64,000 nucleotides of DNA from Pyropia yezoensis (Eukaryota > Rhodophyta > Bangiophyceae > Bangiales > Bangiaceae), in the NCBI GenBank assembly GCA_009829735.1, contig CM020619.1, forward strand, positions 4,914,083-4,978,082, given 5' to 3'. The notes beneath the pieces were generated by a model, which was given only the letters and a program-made list of their open reading frames with translations, ran no database searches and was not told where the DNA came from. Both the position numbers and the translations under genes were made by a program. Positions 33,900 through 45,353 of this stretch are shown piece after piece (position 1 is the stretch's first letter; each line of letters opens with the position of its first letter).

Positions 33900-35879
33900 T
33901 CACCACACCCCCCGCAGGGCGTCGAGGCTCTCGCGGGTGGGTGTCCCCGTGGGGGCCCCCCCCCCCCCCCCCCCCCCCCCCGGTCTCCCAGCCGCGGCGG
34001 ACAGCTCGCGCACCAGCGACTGCAGCAGCGCCGGGTCAGTGTCCTCTGCAAACACCGCGCCCAGCGCGTGCGGCCCCGCCGCGGGCCCGCGGACCGCCCC
34101 CAGCTCAATGCAAAAAAAGACGCCAAAGTGGGCCTTGTAGTCGGCGGCCGAAAAGTCCACCAGCCGCCCCGCCCCCGGCCGCGCCCGCCGCACCACCACC
34201 GCGTCGCCGCGCATCCACACCCGCGGGTTGGTGTCGCCGGTCGCGATCAAGCCGTCGACGGGGGAGGCGCCAGGCCCTTCGGGACGAGCCGTCGCCACCG
34301 TCGCCGCGCGCACGTTGGCGGGCCCGCGCGGCCGCCGCACGTGCGCCACGTAGGCCGACGCCATGGCCGCCGGGTCACCTCGGCGCACCCGTTCCATGCA
34401 CACGTCTGAACCGTCGGCGGTGGCGCCGCCGAGGAGCGCCCGCCCGAGGTAGGCGGCCTGCGCGCCAAACGAGTCGCCGACGCCCCCCGCGCCGGGGATC
34501 CACACCTCGTACGGCTTGAGGTCCGGGTCACCGGGAAAGACGACCGCCCGGACGGCGGCCGGGTCGGGGTGGCGACCACGGCGGCTGCCACACCGTGGCT
34601 TGTGCGCCGTCCAGTGGGACCGCTGGCAGGCCACCCCACAGTAGACAACGCGCCGGCAGCCGCCGCAGCGCTTGTAGGCAGCGGGCGTCGGCTCCTTGAC
34701 ACCGCAGTCTGCGCAGGTGGCGTGCTGGCTCATCAGCCCCATGGACAGGCCGCCGGCCGAGGAGGCCGCCGCGCCTGCCGCTTCTGGGTACAGCCGGTCC
34801 ACCTCGGCGTTGAACGCGGCGGCCGCCTCTTCGGGGTAGACGTTGCGGAGCTCGTGGCCGCCCTGCATATGCGCCACCAGCTTGCCAATGCGGGTGACCT
34901 TCATGCTCTCCGCCACATCCAGTCGTACCGACCGCATGCCACCAGAGGGATTGGGGACGTCCGCGGCCGCGCCCAGTACGAGGCGGACGGCTTTGAGGAA
35001 GCCCGCCTCTGCCACGCCCGCGTGATTCTCGGGCGTCAGCCCCGCCCGGACAGCCGCCCAGTCTAGACCAGCCGCCGCCGCCGCCGCGGTAGTCGCCTCC
35101 ACTGCATCCCACAGGGACCCCCGCCAGGTGGAGTCGCCAGACGCGTCGGCCAGGAGCGGAAACAGGCGGCGGTGGTGGAGCACCACTCCCCAAAACACAA
35201 TCGGGTCCCCCGTAGCGAGCGCGTCAACGGCCAGCCGGCCCGCAGGGCACGCCCGCCCCGCGGCGCCCGTGTCAATCGCCACCGCCCGGCGGACGTAGGC
35301 GGCCAGCTCGTCCTCTCCCGTGTCGAAAAAGCGCTCAAAGCGGGCCACGTCGGGCGCGGCGGTCGACCAGAAGCGCACCTCCATGGCGTCCTCAGTGGCC
35401 GCCCCCGCCGGGCAGGGGTACATGGCCCACGCGCCGCCCGCCACCGCCGCCACCCGCTGGCGCCCACCGGCCACCCCCCACTCAATATGCAGCCGCCCGT
35501 ACGGGCGGGCGGGCCCAAACGACAGGGGCGTCGGGGTGGACGCGGCGGGGGAGTCGAGGGCGGCCAGCAACGACCGCAGGTCTGCATCGTCCCCCGCCTC
35601 GATGGCCCGCCGCTGGGCACGGGAGAGGCCGCCCGCCACCCCCACGTTCACGTCCGCCACCGACAGCTGCACCGGCCGGCGGCTGTCCAAGCGCTCGGCA
35701 AGCAGCCGCCCCAGCACCGCTACACAGCCAGAAAAGCGGGGCGTCGGGGCCCCCACGGGGGTCACGCTCACCACGTGGGGGCCGCCGGGGGTGTTCATGG
35801 ATGCGGCAATGGCCTTGTAGGAGGTGTCCGTCAGGGACTGGCGGCCAACGGTCACATCATAGAGGATAGGGCGAATCAT
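33900..35879 (-). CDS. MYND-type zinc finger protein, function unknown
   Basis: 660 residues from the ATG at 35879 (MIRPILYDVTVG); sequence upstream in the same frame looks non-coding. The N-terminal 370 residues are folded-looking but match no family I know. A complete MYND finger lies near residues 385-425: CADC...KRCGGCRRVVYCGVACQRSHW...HKPRC, with the full set of seven Cys and one His. MYND fingers bind short proline-rich peptides in partner proteins. The C-terminal third has a YEVWIPG...GDTNPRVWMRGDAVVV region. A 26-base C run (33956-33981) encodes poly-Gly near the C-terminus. The next gene is another MYND protein on the same strand. An alternative first exon starting at 36328 (MEISSASPRP) is possible but no good donor site was found. 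Confidence 0.85.
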   Translation of the reverse strand: MIRPILYDVTVGRQSLTDTSYKAIAASMNTPGGPHVVSVTPVGAPTPRFSGCVAVLGRLLAERLDSRRPVQLSVADVNVGVAGGLSRAQRRAIEAGDDADLRSLLAALDSPAASTPTPLSFGPARPYGRLHIEWGVAGGRQRVAAVAGGAWAMYPCPAGAATEDAMEVRFWSTAAPDVARFERFFDTGEDELAAYVRRAVAIDTGAAGRACPAGRLAVDALATGDPIVFWGVVLHHRRLFPLLADASGDSTWRGSLWDAVEATTAAAAAAGLDWAAVRAGLTPENHAGVAEAGFLKAVRLVLGAAADVPNPSGGMRSVRLDVAESMKVTRIGKLVAHMQGGHELRNVYPEEAAAAFNAEVDRLYPEAAGAAASSAGGLSMGLMSQHATCADCGVKEPTPAAYKRCGGCRRVVYCGVACQRSHWTAHKPRCGSRRGRHPDPAAVRAVVFPGDPDLKPYEVWIPGAGGVGDSFGAQAAYLGRALLGGATADGSDVCMERVRRGDPAAMASAYVAHVRRPRGPANVRAATVATARPEGPGASPVDGLIATGDTNPRVWMRGDAVVVRRARPGAGRLVDFSAADYKAHFGVFFCIELGAVRGPAAGPHALGAVFAEDTDPALLQSLVRELSAAAGRPGGGGGGGGAPTGTPTRESLDALRGVW

Positions 35880-37136
35880 GGGCAAGCAGCTACCGGGGGT
35901 GAGGGGGAGGCGAGATGAGCAACGGAGGGCGAAGGTGGGGGTAGGGGGTGGGGCAACAGCTGGGCAAGCGGGGGAATGCCGAGAGCGGAAAGAGGAAACG
36001 GAGACACCACGGGTGCCGCGGTGGGAGGGCGGGGGGGGGAGAGGATGATGCCGGGCAGGCCAACGGTGGGTGAAGAGACGGGGTAGCGGCGGCCGGCAGA
36101 AGAGGGGAAGACCCAGGTGGTGTGATCCCCCCCGGCGGTGGCCAGCTGGCGGCACCGTTCCTCCCAGCTGGGCTCCAGCTGCAGCCCAACGGCTATTCGT
36201 GGCCGTCGGAGGTGCCGATCGGCGACGCCATCGGGGGGGGGGACCTCGAGGGCGCTCCCATCGGCAAGGGTCGCGCGAGGGGGGGGGCACGTGGCAGCGG
36301 GGCGTGGGGAGGCCGACGAGATTTCCATGACGTCTGTGGGAGGCCACGGAGGGAGGGCGGGGGCGGCCTACAGGTGGCGAAGAGAGGCAAGAAGGTCAAG
36401 GGGAAGGGGGATGGGGAGGGCTGCGCACAGCTCCTACTGGAGAGACCGTCTTTGCCCAAAGCCGTCCCTTACTTCCTCCCTACCCCCCCGTGGAATGGCG
36501 CGGTAGCAGCCCGCCCTCCCACTGCCGTCGGCGGCTGCCCGTTGGCCGCGAGGCACAGCGGGAGCACCCGCACCCACACGGGGGGGGTCTCTGCAGGGCG
36601 CCACCGCCCGTGCGGCGGCGGGGCATTGCCCGCCCCGGGTTGGTCGCGGTTGACTCGGGTTTGCCCTAAAGGGGATGGCGGCGGCGGTTGGGCGGTGGCC
36701 GCCGCCGCCACGGCCAGGCCGTCGCCACCATCCCCCTCTCGTCATCGTCCGTCACCTACCACCGCCGCCCTGGTCTTCCGTCCCGCGCGGGAGCAGCCCA
36801 TGGGAGGGACGAGAGGCAAGCACGGCGGGGACGGCAGGCCACGACAACCGAGAGCGGCTGCCAACGCCGTCCCACTTGCGTAGCGGAAAACACCAACCTG
36901 CTGGGTGGAGTTCCTAAGCTGCCCACCCCAGCGCGGGGGAGGGCATAGGCGCTGGACGGGAGCACAAGCGGCGGCAGTGGCCAGCCTCGTTGCACGCGCA
37001 CCTGCGGGACTTGGGGGTGAGGTGGCGAAAAGAGAGGCCAAACAACGCAAGGTGCCTACCCCCAGCCCCCCCCTCAATATGTACCCCGACGAGGGATTTT
37101 CCCCCCAAGACCTCCCCCCCCCCCCCCTTGTGTCCG
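35880..37136. other. Intergenic region between the two MYND genes
   Basis: About 1.25 kb. The minus-strand stretch 36328 to about 36080 (MEISSASPRP... GLQLEPSWEERCRQLA...) looks more protein-like than its surroundings and could be a 5' exon of the left MYND gene. The rest is pyrimidine- or purine-rich low-complexity DNA. A 14-base C run lies at 37114-37127. Confidence 0.4.
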
Positions 37137-39049
37137 TTACGTGAAGGCTTCCACGTCCGGGTCAGGCCCAAAGCCGTACACCCGCGGGGGATGCTCCCGC
37201 ACCACCACCCGCAGCACCCGCCCGCCGTCGTGGCGACCCAGCCGCTCCAGCGTCGCCGCTGGCACCGCCGACGGCCAGTGCCCATACTCTGCGACGGGGA
37301 TGAGGGTGTAGGACCAGGAGGGCGGGTCAACGACGGCGATCACGTCGGCCACGGCCAGGCCCAAGCCGGTTGCCCGGTCCGCCACGGCGGCGGGCAACAG
37401 CCACCGGCGCGGGGGGCCGACGAGCGCCGCGGGGGCGACACCGGAAACGGGGAAGAGGTGCCCCGCCGGCGACCCGTCGGGGCCGCCGCCGGGCGCGCCA
37501 CCCCGCAGTGCCGGCAGCAGGGCGGACTGGACCGCAGCGCCGGCAGCAGGGCGGACCGGTAGGCCGCCCAGCGGGGGCACGCCGCCTTGTGCCCCCCGCC
37601 CGCCCCACGCCAATCGGCCGCCGCACACGCGGGGGAGCAGTAGGTCGCGACGCGGCACCGGCCGCAGGTGCGGAGGGCGCGGCTGCCGTCGGCGGGGGGG
37701 GGCGGGGGGGTCAACCCGCCGGGGGCAGCCGCACCCCCAGCCGTAGTAGACCGCGTCTTGGTGGGAGATGGACAGGGCGGGGGGCGGGAAGGGGGTGGCG
37801 CCCCAGGGCAGCGCCGCCGTCACCGCCGACAGCCCGGCGGCGCCGCGGGCGGCGAGGACGCCCAGGAGGGTGCCCACCTGCGCCGTCGCGTCGTCGGGGT
37901 GGGAGCGCGCGACGCACACCCACGTGGTGTGCGCGTTGCGGAGGGTGGGGGGCAGCCGCTCCGCCCCAAACGAGAGGGTCTGGATGCCCACAAAGAGGGC
38001 CATGGCGGCGGCGGTCTCGGACAGCCGGGCGTCAAAGGGGGTGTCGGACGCCGACGCCCACCGGACGAGCAGCGCCAGGCCGTCGGGGGACGCTGCCAGG
38101 ACGCCCGTGGCGGGCGCCAGCACCTTGAACACCTCGTGGAGGACGGCCCGGCACTGCATCGACTCGGGGGCCAGCGGGCGGCCGCGGCGGCCAGCCGGCG
38201 GGAGGGCGACCTCTACAGCCGCCAGGCTGCCGGCAATGGCGTCTACGGCACGCACGCGGGGGGGGTCCACGAGCGCCAGCTTTTGGAGGGACTCGAGCAG
38301 GTACGCCTGCAGCTGGAGCGCCTGAGGCATGGGGCTGGCGGGGGGCGGTGGCCAGCACCCCAGCCGACCGGACCAAGCGCCGCCACCGCGTCGGGCACCG
38401 CGTCCAGCAGCTGCCGCGGGCACACCAGGCAAAGCATGGTCAGACAGCGGGGCGGCAGGCCGTCGGACGGGCGGCCCGCCGCCAGCTGGGCGGCCGCCAC
38501 CGACAGGGCCTCGACGGCCGACGCAAGCAGCAGCGGGCTGTTGGCCGCAACGGCAGCGACGCGGCGCCGAGCGGCGGCGTAGGGCGGCGACGGCCACGCA
38601 GATGGAGGAGCGGTGCTCCTCCGGGACGCCCTCGAGGAGGGCGTCCTGCAGGTACATGGCAAACGGCGGGGCTGTCGAGGGCGCGGGAAGAGGGCGCGCC
38701 GTCACGTCGTTCCACGTGGCGACCAGGCGCCCCCGCAGCGGCGGGTACCCCCCGGGGAGGGCGGCGAGCAGCGGCGGCACCACCGCCTCGTCGGCACGGC
38801 GGCAGCACTCGACGGTGGCGCCGAGCGCCCACGCCAGCGCCGTCACCGCCCGTACCGCCCGCACCGACGGCGGGGCGGGGCACGGGGGGGTGGCGGCCCG
38901 CCCGCGGCGGGGGGCGCGCCGCCTGCGGACGGCGCCCCCTCTTCCACACAGCGAGCGGCCCGCGGGACGGCCAGCAGCGCGTCGACGGTGGCGGTGGCGG
39001 CGGTGGGGGCGGCCAGCAGCTCGTGGCAAGGCGGCAGGTCCAGGTTCAT
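37137..39049 (-). pseudogene. Second MYND-type zinc finger gene, frame broken
   Basis: A host gene read in two alternating frames. Start at 39049 (MNLDLPPCHELLAAP), end at 37137 (GFGPDPDVEAFT). Helical HEAT-like sequence without a known family makes up most of it (for example MPQALQLQAYLLESLQKLAL). The MYND finger (RTCGRCRVATYCSPACAAAD) lies near 37610-37690. I count five frame changes, near 38885, 38575, 38340, 37700 and 37540. Three coincide with G-rich runs. The one near 37540 matches a 29-base tandem duplication (GCCGGCAGCAGGGCGGAC at 37510 and 37539), which by length shifts the frame. Either a recent pseudogene or a gene with several sequencing errors; conserved-looking sequence in every segment suggests little decay. 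Confidence 0.6.
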
Positions 39050-39952
39050 GCCGGGATGGCGGCCGGCGCGGTAGCCCCGCGGCGGCCGCTCTGCACCGCC
39101 CGGTACAGCCGGTGGGCGACGGCGCAGCGGACGGGCTCGTGCCCCACCGCCGCGTGGTGGCTGCTTGCGGACGCGGGCATGGGCGTATACGGCTGGGCCC
39201 GCGCTCCCACCGCGACGGGTGACGAGCAGGCGGGGCGGGTAGCCGGGGCGGGCCTATGGCAGGAACGTCTTTTGTTTCCCGCAAGACGGTCGTGTACGCC
39301 CGCTCTGCCACCACTGCCCTTCTCCCCCCCCCCCACCCTCCAGCCCCCGTTCCCCCCACCGCCACTCAAACACCAGGCGGTGACGCACGCCACCACTACC
39401 CGCCAAGGCTGTCGAAAAAAAAAGGCGCCCCCCCGAGCCGGGGGGGTGTTGCCCCCCCCCCCCCCCTCCCCCCCCCACTTGGGCGGCAGTCCCCCACCCG
39501 CGCACCCCGCCCCGTCTGTGAAACGAGCGGTGGCAAGCGGACCAACAGGAAAGGGCAAGGACTCCTTACAAGAGGACAGAAGAAGCCACTACATAACACA
39601 ACGCAGAACACCCGCTGCCCCCCCTTCGCTATCACTCCCCCTCACTGCCGACTCGTTCCCGTCGCACTCCGGCGCCACCATCCAAAGCCGAGGCCCCCGA
39701 GGGATGAGCGATGGCTTTTTCCGTGTACCGCCGACGCGGCGGCTCCACCCATCCGACGACCCCTGCCCCCGCCCACGCCACCCAATCCCCCCCGACCCGG
39801 CCGCCGCCGCACCCAGCGCTGGCCGACCGGGGCGGGCACGTGCCCACCCAGGTCCCGGCCGCACGGGAGGAGCCTTGCCAACAGCCAGCGCCCCCCCGCG
39901 GCCCCCGCTACAAACGTCCCCCTCCCCCAAATTTGGTCTGATCTGTTGTCTG
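39050..39952. other. Intergenic, no gene recognised
   Basis: About 900 bases between two minus-strand genes. It contains several C or G runs near 39330-39475. Plus-strand ORFs that cross it are shadows of the neighbouring minus-strand genes. Confidence 0.5.
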
Positions 39953-40438
39953 TCAGGCAGCCTCGATCGCCTTGACCACCGCAGCCAGCACCGCCGCCGC
40001 CGTCGCGGCCGACACGAGCGGCTGCGTGCTGGTGAGGACCAGCGCCATGCGGCCGCCCACCGTGCACGAGTAGAGGACGAGCGGCGCGCCCACCTGGGCC
40101 TCCCAGTCCATCAGCCGGATAGCCCCTACCGTCGGCAGCCCGCCGTCGGCACTGCCCCCGCCGGCCGCCGTCGCCGCCTCCGCCGCCGCTGCCGCCGCCG
40201 CCGTCGCCCGCTCGTTGGCCGCGTCGGTCAGGGTGCAGCGGCCAATGTTGGACACGACTGGCGGGATGATGCGGCCCTGCTCAGACGGGGAGCGGACGCA
40301 GGCGCGGACCTTGGCGCGGCCGGGGGCGGACGCGAGGATGGTGGAGAGCACACCAAACGCCGCCAACACCGCTGCGCGGTGTCCCGGCGCGTGGACGGTT
40401 GCGTGGGCGGCCGACGCAAGTGCCCACAGGTCTGGGGT

Positions 40439-40489
<51 letters not shown>

Positions 40490-41593
40490 ACCCCCCGCCA
40501 GCGGCACTTCCACGGTGCCCGCGCCCATGTAGCAGCCGACGGTGTTGCCAGTCACCCCCGCCCCCGCGGGCGCCCCTACCCGCCCATTGAAGGGCACGTC
40601 AACCGCAATGGCCGACCCGGCGGGCGCCATCACTCCGCACCCGTGGAGGGCGAGCGCGAGCGCCGCCACCAGCCCACACCCAACCGTCGTGCCCGCCGAC
40701 CGTGCGGCCGCCGCAAACCGCCGCACCGCCGCACCCGGCACCACCGCGTCCACCGCAGAGGCGGTGCGGGTAGCGGCGGTGGCGGGCGGGCCCGCCGGGG
40801 GGACCAGCGCGCGCCAGTGGCGGCGGGTGAGGGGCGCCGCGGCCTCGGCGACAATAAACTGCACGACACCGCGGGCCATGCCGAGGAGGCCCCTGCCCCA
40901 CGGAGGGGGGTACACCTCGCCAACGGGTGGTGCCAACGGTACCACCCTTGTGCCCGCCGCCACTGCATCGGCCACGGCCACCCCCCCCGCCGCCGAGTCG
41001 CCGCCGGTGGCGGCCGTGACCAGCGCGTCAATGGTGGCGGCGGCAAGGATGTCCGCCGTCGTGCCATCCGCCAGATAGTGGGGGAGGAAATACGCCACCG
41101 CCGCCGCGTCGGCGGGGTCGTGTGCCGTACCCGGGGCGGGCAGGTACACGCCCGCGTGCCAGGGCAGGAAGACGGGCGTTGGGGTGGCAGCGTCAGCCGA
41201 CGAAGACGGTTTGGGTGCCGTACCGCCGCCCGTGCCCGCAGCCAGCACCGCGTGCGCGTCGGCAAACGCCGCGGTGGTCAGCCCCCCCCCCTCCTGGACA
41301 GCCATCGTCTTGACGTCCACGACCGGCGACACGGAGGGCGGGGCGACGGCAAAAGTGTCCTTCCGGACAATGACGGTGCGGAGGGCGTCGTGGCGGTCAG
41401 CCACAGCGTGAACGGCGGCCTTGAGAGCAGCAGCGGTCAGGGGGGTGGGCGAGCACAGCGTCAGCACCGCCGCGATGCAAAACGAGCCCCCAAATGACTG
41501 CTCTCCGAAACGCATGAGGCGCTCGGTGCCGCCCATACGGCGGCGCACAGTGAGGGCCACCTCGCCGCCGTTGGCGTCAGCTTGGCCCGCCAT
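39953..41593 (-). CDS. Condensation-type acyltransferase (HxxxDG family)
   Basis: 546 residues from the ATG at 41593 (MAGQADANGGEVALTVRRRM, context GACCATGGC). The fold signs are those of CoA-dependent acyltransferases related to condensation domains, alcohol acetyltransferases and PapA5: an N-terminal block with MGGTERLMRFGEQSFGGSF, then LKAAVHAVADRHDALRTVIV (pattern L..A...l..rHdaLRt), then the catalytic HYLADG (HxxxDG) near residue 170. The C-terminal half has the matching VDVPFNGR and GNTVGCYMG blocks. It should transfer an acyl group from CoA or a carrier protein to an alcohol or amine; the substrate cannot be told. A (CCG)n tract at 40440-40491 codes for poly-Gly in a surface loop. Confidence 0.75.
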
Positions 41594-42949
41594 GGTCGTC
41601 ACGGGTTTGGGGTGGACGGCGGCGTCAGCTGCTCCCGCGGCGGGTGAAGTGGGAAGGACAGCAAGGGAAGGGGGGGGGGGGGTTGCGCGCGCACTACCAA
41701 GCAGACTGGCCGGTGCAGGAGACTGGCGTGGGACGGGGCGACACCCACCGGAACCACCACCCAACCACCTCGACCGCTCTTCTTACATGCACCCGCCGGC
41801 GAGAGCGCCGTCTGGCGCTATTGGGGCCAATGCCGCCACATACCCGGCCAGAGGCGCTTCCCGGCTCGGCAGCCGCCGGAGAGCCGCCGTAACAGAAGGG
41901 CGCCATCATCCAAAGCCAGACAGCTAGGCACACCATCAAACGCCAGCAGACCGGTCAAAGCGCTTTGTCCGCCACCTAATGGCCTCCATTCGGCTGCAGG
42001 TGCAGTCGCAGGAGCGGCCAGCAGGCCTCGTGTTCCAGCGGCAAACACGCGGTGTTCGCAGGGACGACACAGACACATGTCCGACTGATGGCCGCCATCA
42101 TTCATTCTTGCGGACTTCAGCAGTGCAATCCAGACACGTGGCGTTGACCCCAACTGAAGTGCATGCAGGCTCGCTCCTCTCGCGACGCTCCACCGGCGTC
42201 GTCGCTTCCGCTGCTGCCGCCGCCGCCGACACAACCGCCGCCGACGCCACGGCCGCGGCTCCCGTTGCCGTCTCCTGTACCCTGAGCCGACTTTGCACCG
42301 TCGCGGCAGCTGCAAGACTTGTCCCGCTTGCCACGTCGGGCCTGTCGGCCCGCTGTGACGTTGTCCGCGGCACTCCTCACGTGCGGTTGCCGCGGCCGGC
42401 GTCTGCTCGCGGTGAGGGGATGCGGCTGACGCCCGCGGGGATGGGACTTGGAGGGAGGTGGCGTCCAACGCATCCTCGCTGAAGAGGAGAACGGCCGGCA
42501 GGCTACGGCTGCGGCGGCTGCGGCGGCTGCGGCGGCGGCGATGGTGGTTTCGGCGGTTGCTGTCTCCTACCGATAGATGACCTCCCAGACTCGTATCTGG
42601 AGCGTTTTTGGCGGCGGCGGTAGCGTCAGCCTTTGTAGATGCCCCTGGCCGCCTCCCCCGGCTGCTGTGGCGAGGGTTTCTCCCTGCAGCCGACGTGCGG
42701 CAGGGCTGCGGGCGAGGGCGGGTGCGGCGGTCGACTCCCCGCCCCTGCCCCCGCGCACCCCGCCGCCGCGACTCCGTGGAGGTGCCGCGCACGTCGTCGC
42801 CGCTGTCGCAGAGCGGCGCTCCCCGCGGAGGGGGGGGCGACGGCGAGGCCCCTCGGAGGGGCGTCGCCGCAGTCTCCGCGGCGGCCGCCACCTCTTGTCA
42901 CCCAGTTGCCATCCCCCGCTCCCCCGCCGCCGGTTGCGGCGGTGGTGCG
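41594..42949. other. Intergenic, no convincing gene
   Basis: About 1.35 kb. A minus-strand ORF (41818-42891, Arg-rich) and a plus-strand ORF (41979-42482) cover it, but neither shows a domain and both have shadow-like composition. A GGCTGC triplet repeat lies at about 42505-42540. Confidence 0.4.
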
Positions 42950-45353
42950 TCAGCCGGGATCGGGGGCGGCCCTGATTGCGGGAAGCGGCCCGGCAAGGCG
43001 CCGGCGTGGCAGCTCCCCGGGTGGTGGTTCCGCCACCCGTTGCTCCTCGGCGCCCGCCTCGGCGTCGGCGTCGGCGTCGGCGCCCGCGTCTGCGTCGGCG
43101 TCTGCCTCCCGCAGCGTGTGGTTGGCCAGCAAATACAGCTTGTGGACCACAACCGCCGCCGCCACGCCCAACACAATCAGCACCAGCACGGGCACGTAGA
43201 TGACGCCCGCCCGCACCTGTGGGTCTGGCGGCTCACAAGGTAGTTCCAGCCCCACCTCCCGCTCCACCACCCTAGAGATGGCGTGCGTCATCCGGCCGCG
43301 GCGGAAAGCGGCATTGATGTCCTGTCGTCGCCTTGTCCAGGTGGCCAGGTGACGGGTGACGTTGGGCGCCGTCACGCTCACGTCGGCAAAGTACCAGCCC
43401 ATGCCAAAGGTAAAAAAGTCCTCCTCGGCGTCGGCAACCTCCAGCTTGGCACACAGGCTGCGGTCGCGGCGCAACTCGGCAATGATGGTGGACTTCCAAG
43501 AGAGGAGCACCTCCACCCGGCGTGTGGGAGCGCGCGCACAGCGGGTGTTGTTGACGGGTGCGGCGGTCGCCACCTGCTGCAGGCACTCGGCTACCGACGC
43601 GCAGGTGGACCAGGTGCGGGTCTCTCTGGTCGCCCACCGACCGCGGCTGCGGCCGCGGTTCACCATGTTCATCAGCAGGGTCTCCCTCGCCCCACCTCCA
43701 AACACCGTCCAACGGCACAGCGCTAGGTCTGTGAGGCCGCTGACGGGGACGGCCAGCCCGGATGGGATTTTCCCCAAAATGAGGGCGGCTTCGTAAAACG
43801 CCAGGAAGACGATGAAGACGAGTGCCAGGACGCCACGGATAATGACCAGACCGACGGCAAGGCCAAGCCGGTCCTGCGAGATGTCAGTACCTGTGATGAG
43901 ATGAGCGCTACGCAGGGAGGGTGAGCAAGAAGAGAGGAGCACCGGACCGGTCAAAGTAACAAGCGTCACGGCACGCCAGCAGATGGCAAGACGTGGAGAG
44001 GCAAGCACGCACAGCGAGCACAACACTCTGGGTCAGCAGCTGTGCCCTCAAAACTACGAGGCGGGCCCCACAGGCGCACCCCCCCGAACGTGCGGGATGT
44101 GCCAAACGCATGCAGCGGCACATAGGTATTCGGTAAGCTCCCCCTCCTCTCCAACGCACAAGTTGGACACCAGCCGCAGCAGCCACAGTCGGGGTGGCAG
44201 CCGTCGATGAACGGGCGCCGGTCCCACCGTCGACAGCACCAGCAGGATGACCACGTAGGTGGCCACCACACAAACCAACAGCGCCCACGTTTCGCCAGCA
44301 AACGGGCGGATGACGGCAGAGAAGCGGGACATGGATGGGGTCTGGAAGCCGCCATCGTCCTTGTTCCGCACCAGCACCATTTGGTTCTACACATGAGCGT
44401 GACCAAGAGACCAAGGAGTCGTGGTGCAGGGCCGGGGTGGGAGGCGACGCCAGCGGGGGGACCAATCCCCAACACCCAAAGCAAGGAAACAGCCCGTTGG
44501 GTCAGAACCATGAAGCACAACCAAAGAGTGAATGGCCCCCACCACTTCATCAAAACAGCAGCCACCCAGCCGCCGTCTCACCACAGTTCTCACCCTCTAC
44601 CGAACCTTTTCGCACTGCTTCTTCTCTTTCTGCTGGCGGCAGGCACGCCAGCAGCCCCCCCCCCCCCCAGGCACGCCATCCAACCCTCCGTACCTCTATG
44701 AACGCATCGGACGCGCTTGCCAAGTAGGCACGCTCCTCCGAGAGTACCCACGCCCCATGCAGGGCCAGGCCCTTCCCAAACCCCGGGTGGTCTGGCTGGT
44801 CCCTGCTGTCTGCCACCAGCTGGATGAGGTCGTTGAAGCTGCATTCGCTCTTGTCGCCACCGTACGCACACAGGTCGGTTGGGTTGGGCACCAGCTCGTC
44901 GTAGAGCGCCCACGCCAGCCCGTCCTGCCCGTACAGCCCGTGGTCCTCACACGGGAAGGGGATGCGGATGTCGTGGCGCGCCGCTCCCGGCGGCAGCGGG
45001 TTGCCCCGCGTAAACGGCTCCTCGTGGAGGAAGAAGAAGCAGGTGGCGCCCGCCGCGCACGGCGCAAAGTCATCGGGGTGGGTGAAGAGCCGCCGCGCAC
45101 ACCCGCTGGTGTTGCTCACCTGCGGGGTAGCCTCCGCCGCCACTGCAGCGGCGGCGGCGGTGGCTGTCCCCCCCGCCCCCACCGTTCCCGCGCCAGACCC
45201 CGCCGCCGCGTCCGCCTCTGCGACCACCACCACCACCAGGCCTACCAGCCACCAGCGGCAGACGACGACAACGACACGCGGGGGGGGGGAGGGCACCGCG
45301 CCACTGCGGCCGACGGCTCCTCGTCCATCCCCACTGCGTGGCCGACGGCGCAT
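42950..45353 (-). CDS. Ionotropic glutamate receptor-like channel, three exons
   Basis: Exons 45353-44694, 44386-44122 and 43890-42950; introns of 307 and 231 bp. The first junction (ATAGAG|GTACGG, TGTAG|AACCAA) is in phase; the second (CTAT|GTGCCG, CACAG|GTACTG) also keeps the frame but has a weaker donor. Product 621 residues. Features in order: signal anchor near 27-50; ligand-binding half S1 ending SEERAYLASASDAFIENQMV (pattern eR...vdFS.pf); PFAGETW and M1 (about 250-275); a short pore region; M3 (LALVFIVFLAFYEAALILG, in the place of SYTANLA); S2 with VSGLTDLAL and FTFGMGWYFADVSV; M4 near 538-563. This is the GluR layout without an amino-terminal domain. It would be a ligand-gated cation channel; the ligand is unknown. 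Confidence 0.78.

Noticed and set aside
38348-41497. A plus-strand ORF of over 1000 codons
   Set aside because: It runs antisense through the MYND-2 pseudogene and the acyltransferase, with Arg/Gly-rich shadow composition and no domain; high GC removes stop codons from all frames here.
41818-42891. Minus-strand ORF of 357 codons
   Set aside because: Arg-rich, repeat-driven composition without motifs; cannot be supported as a gene.
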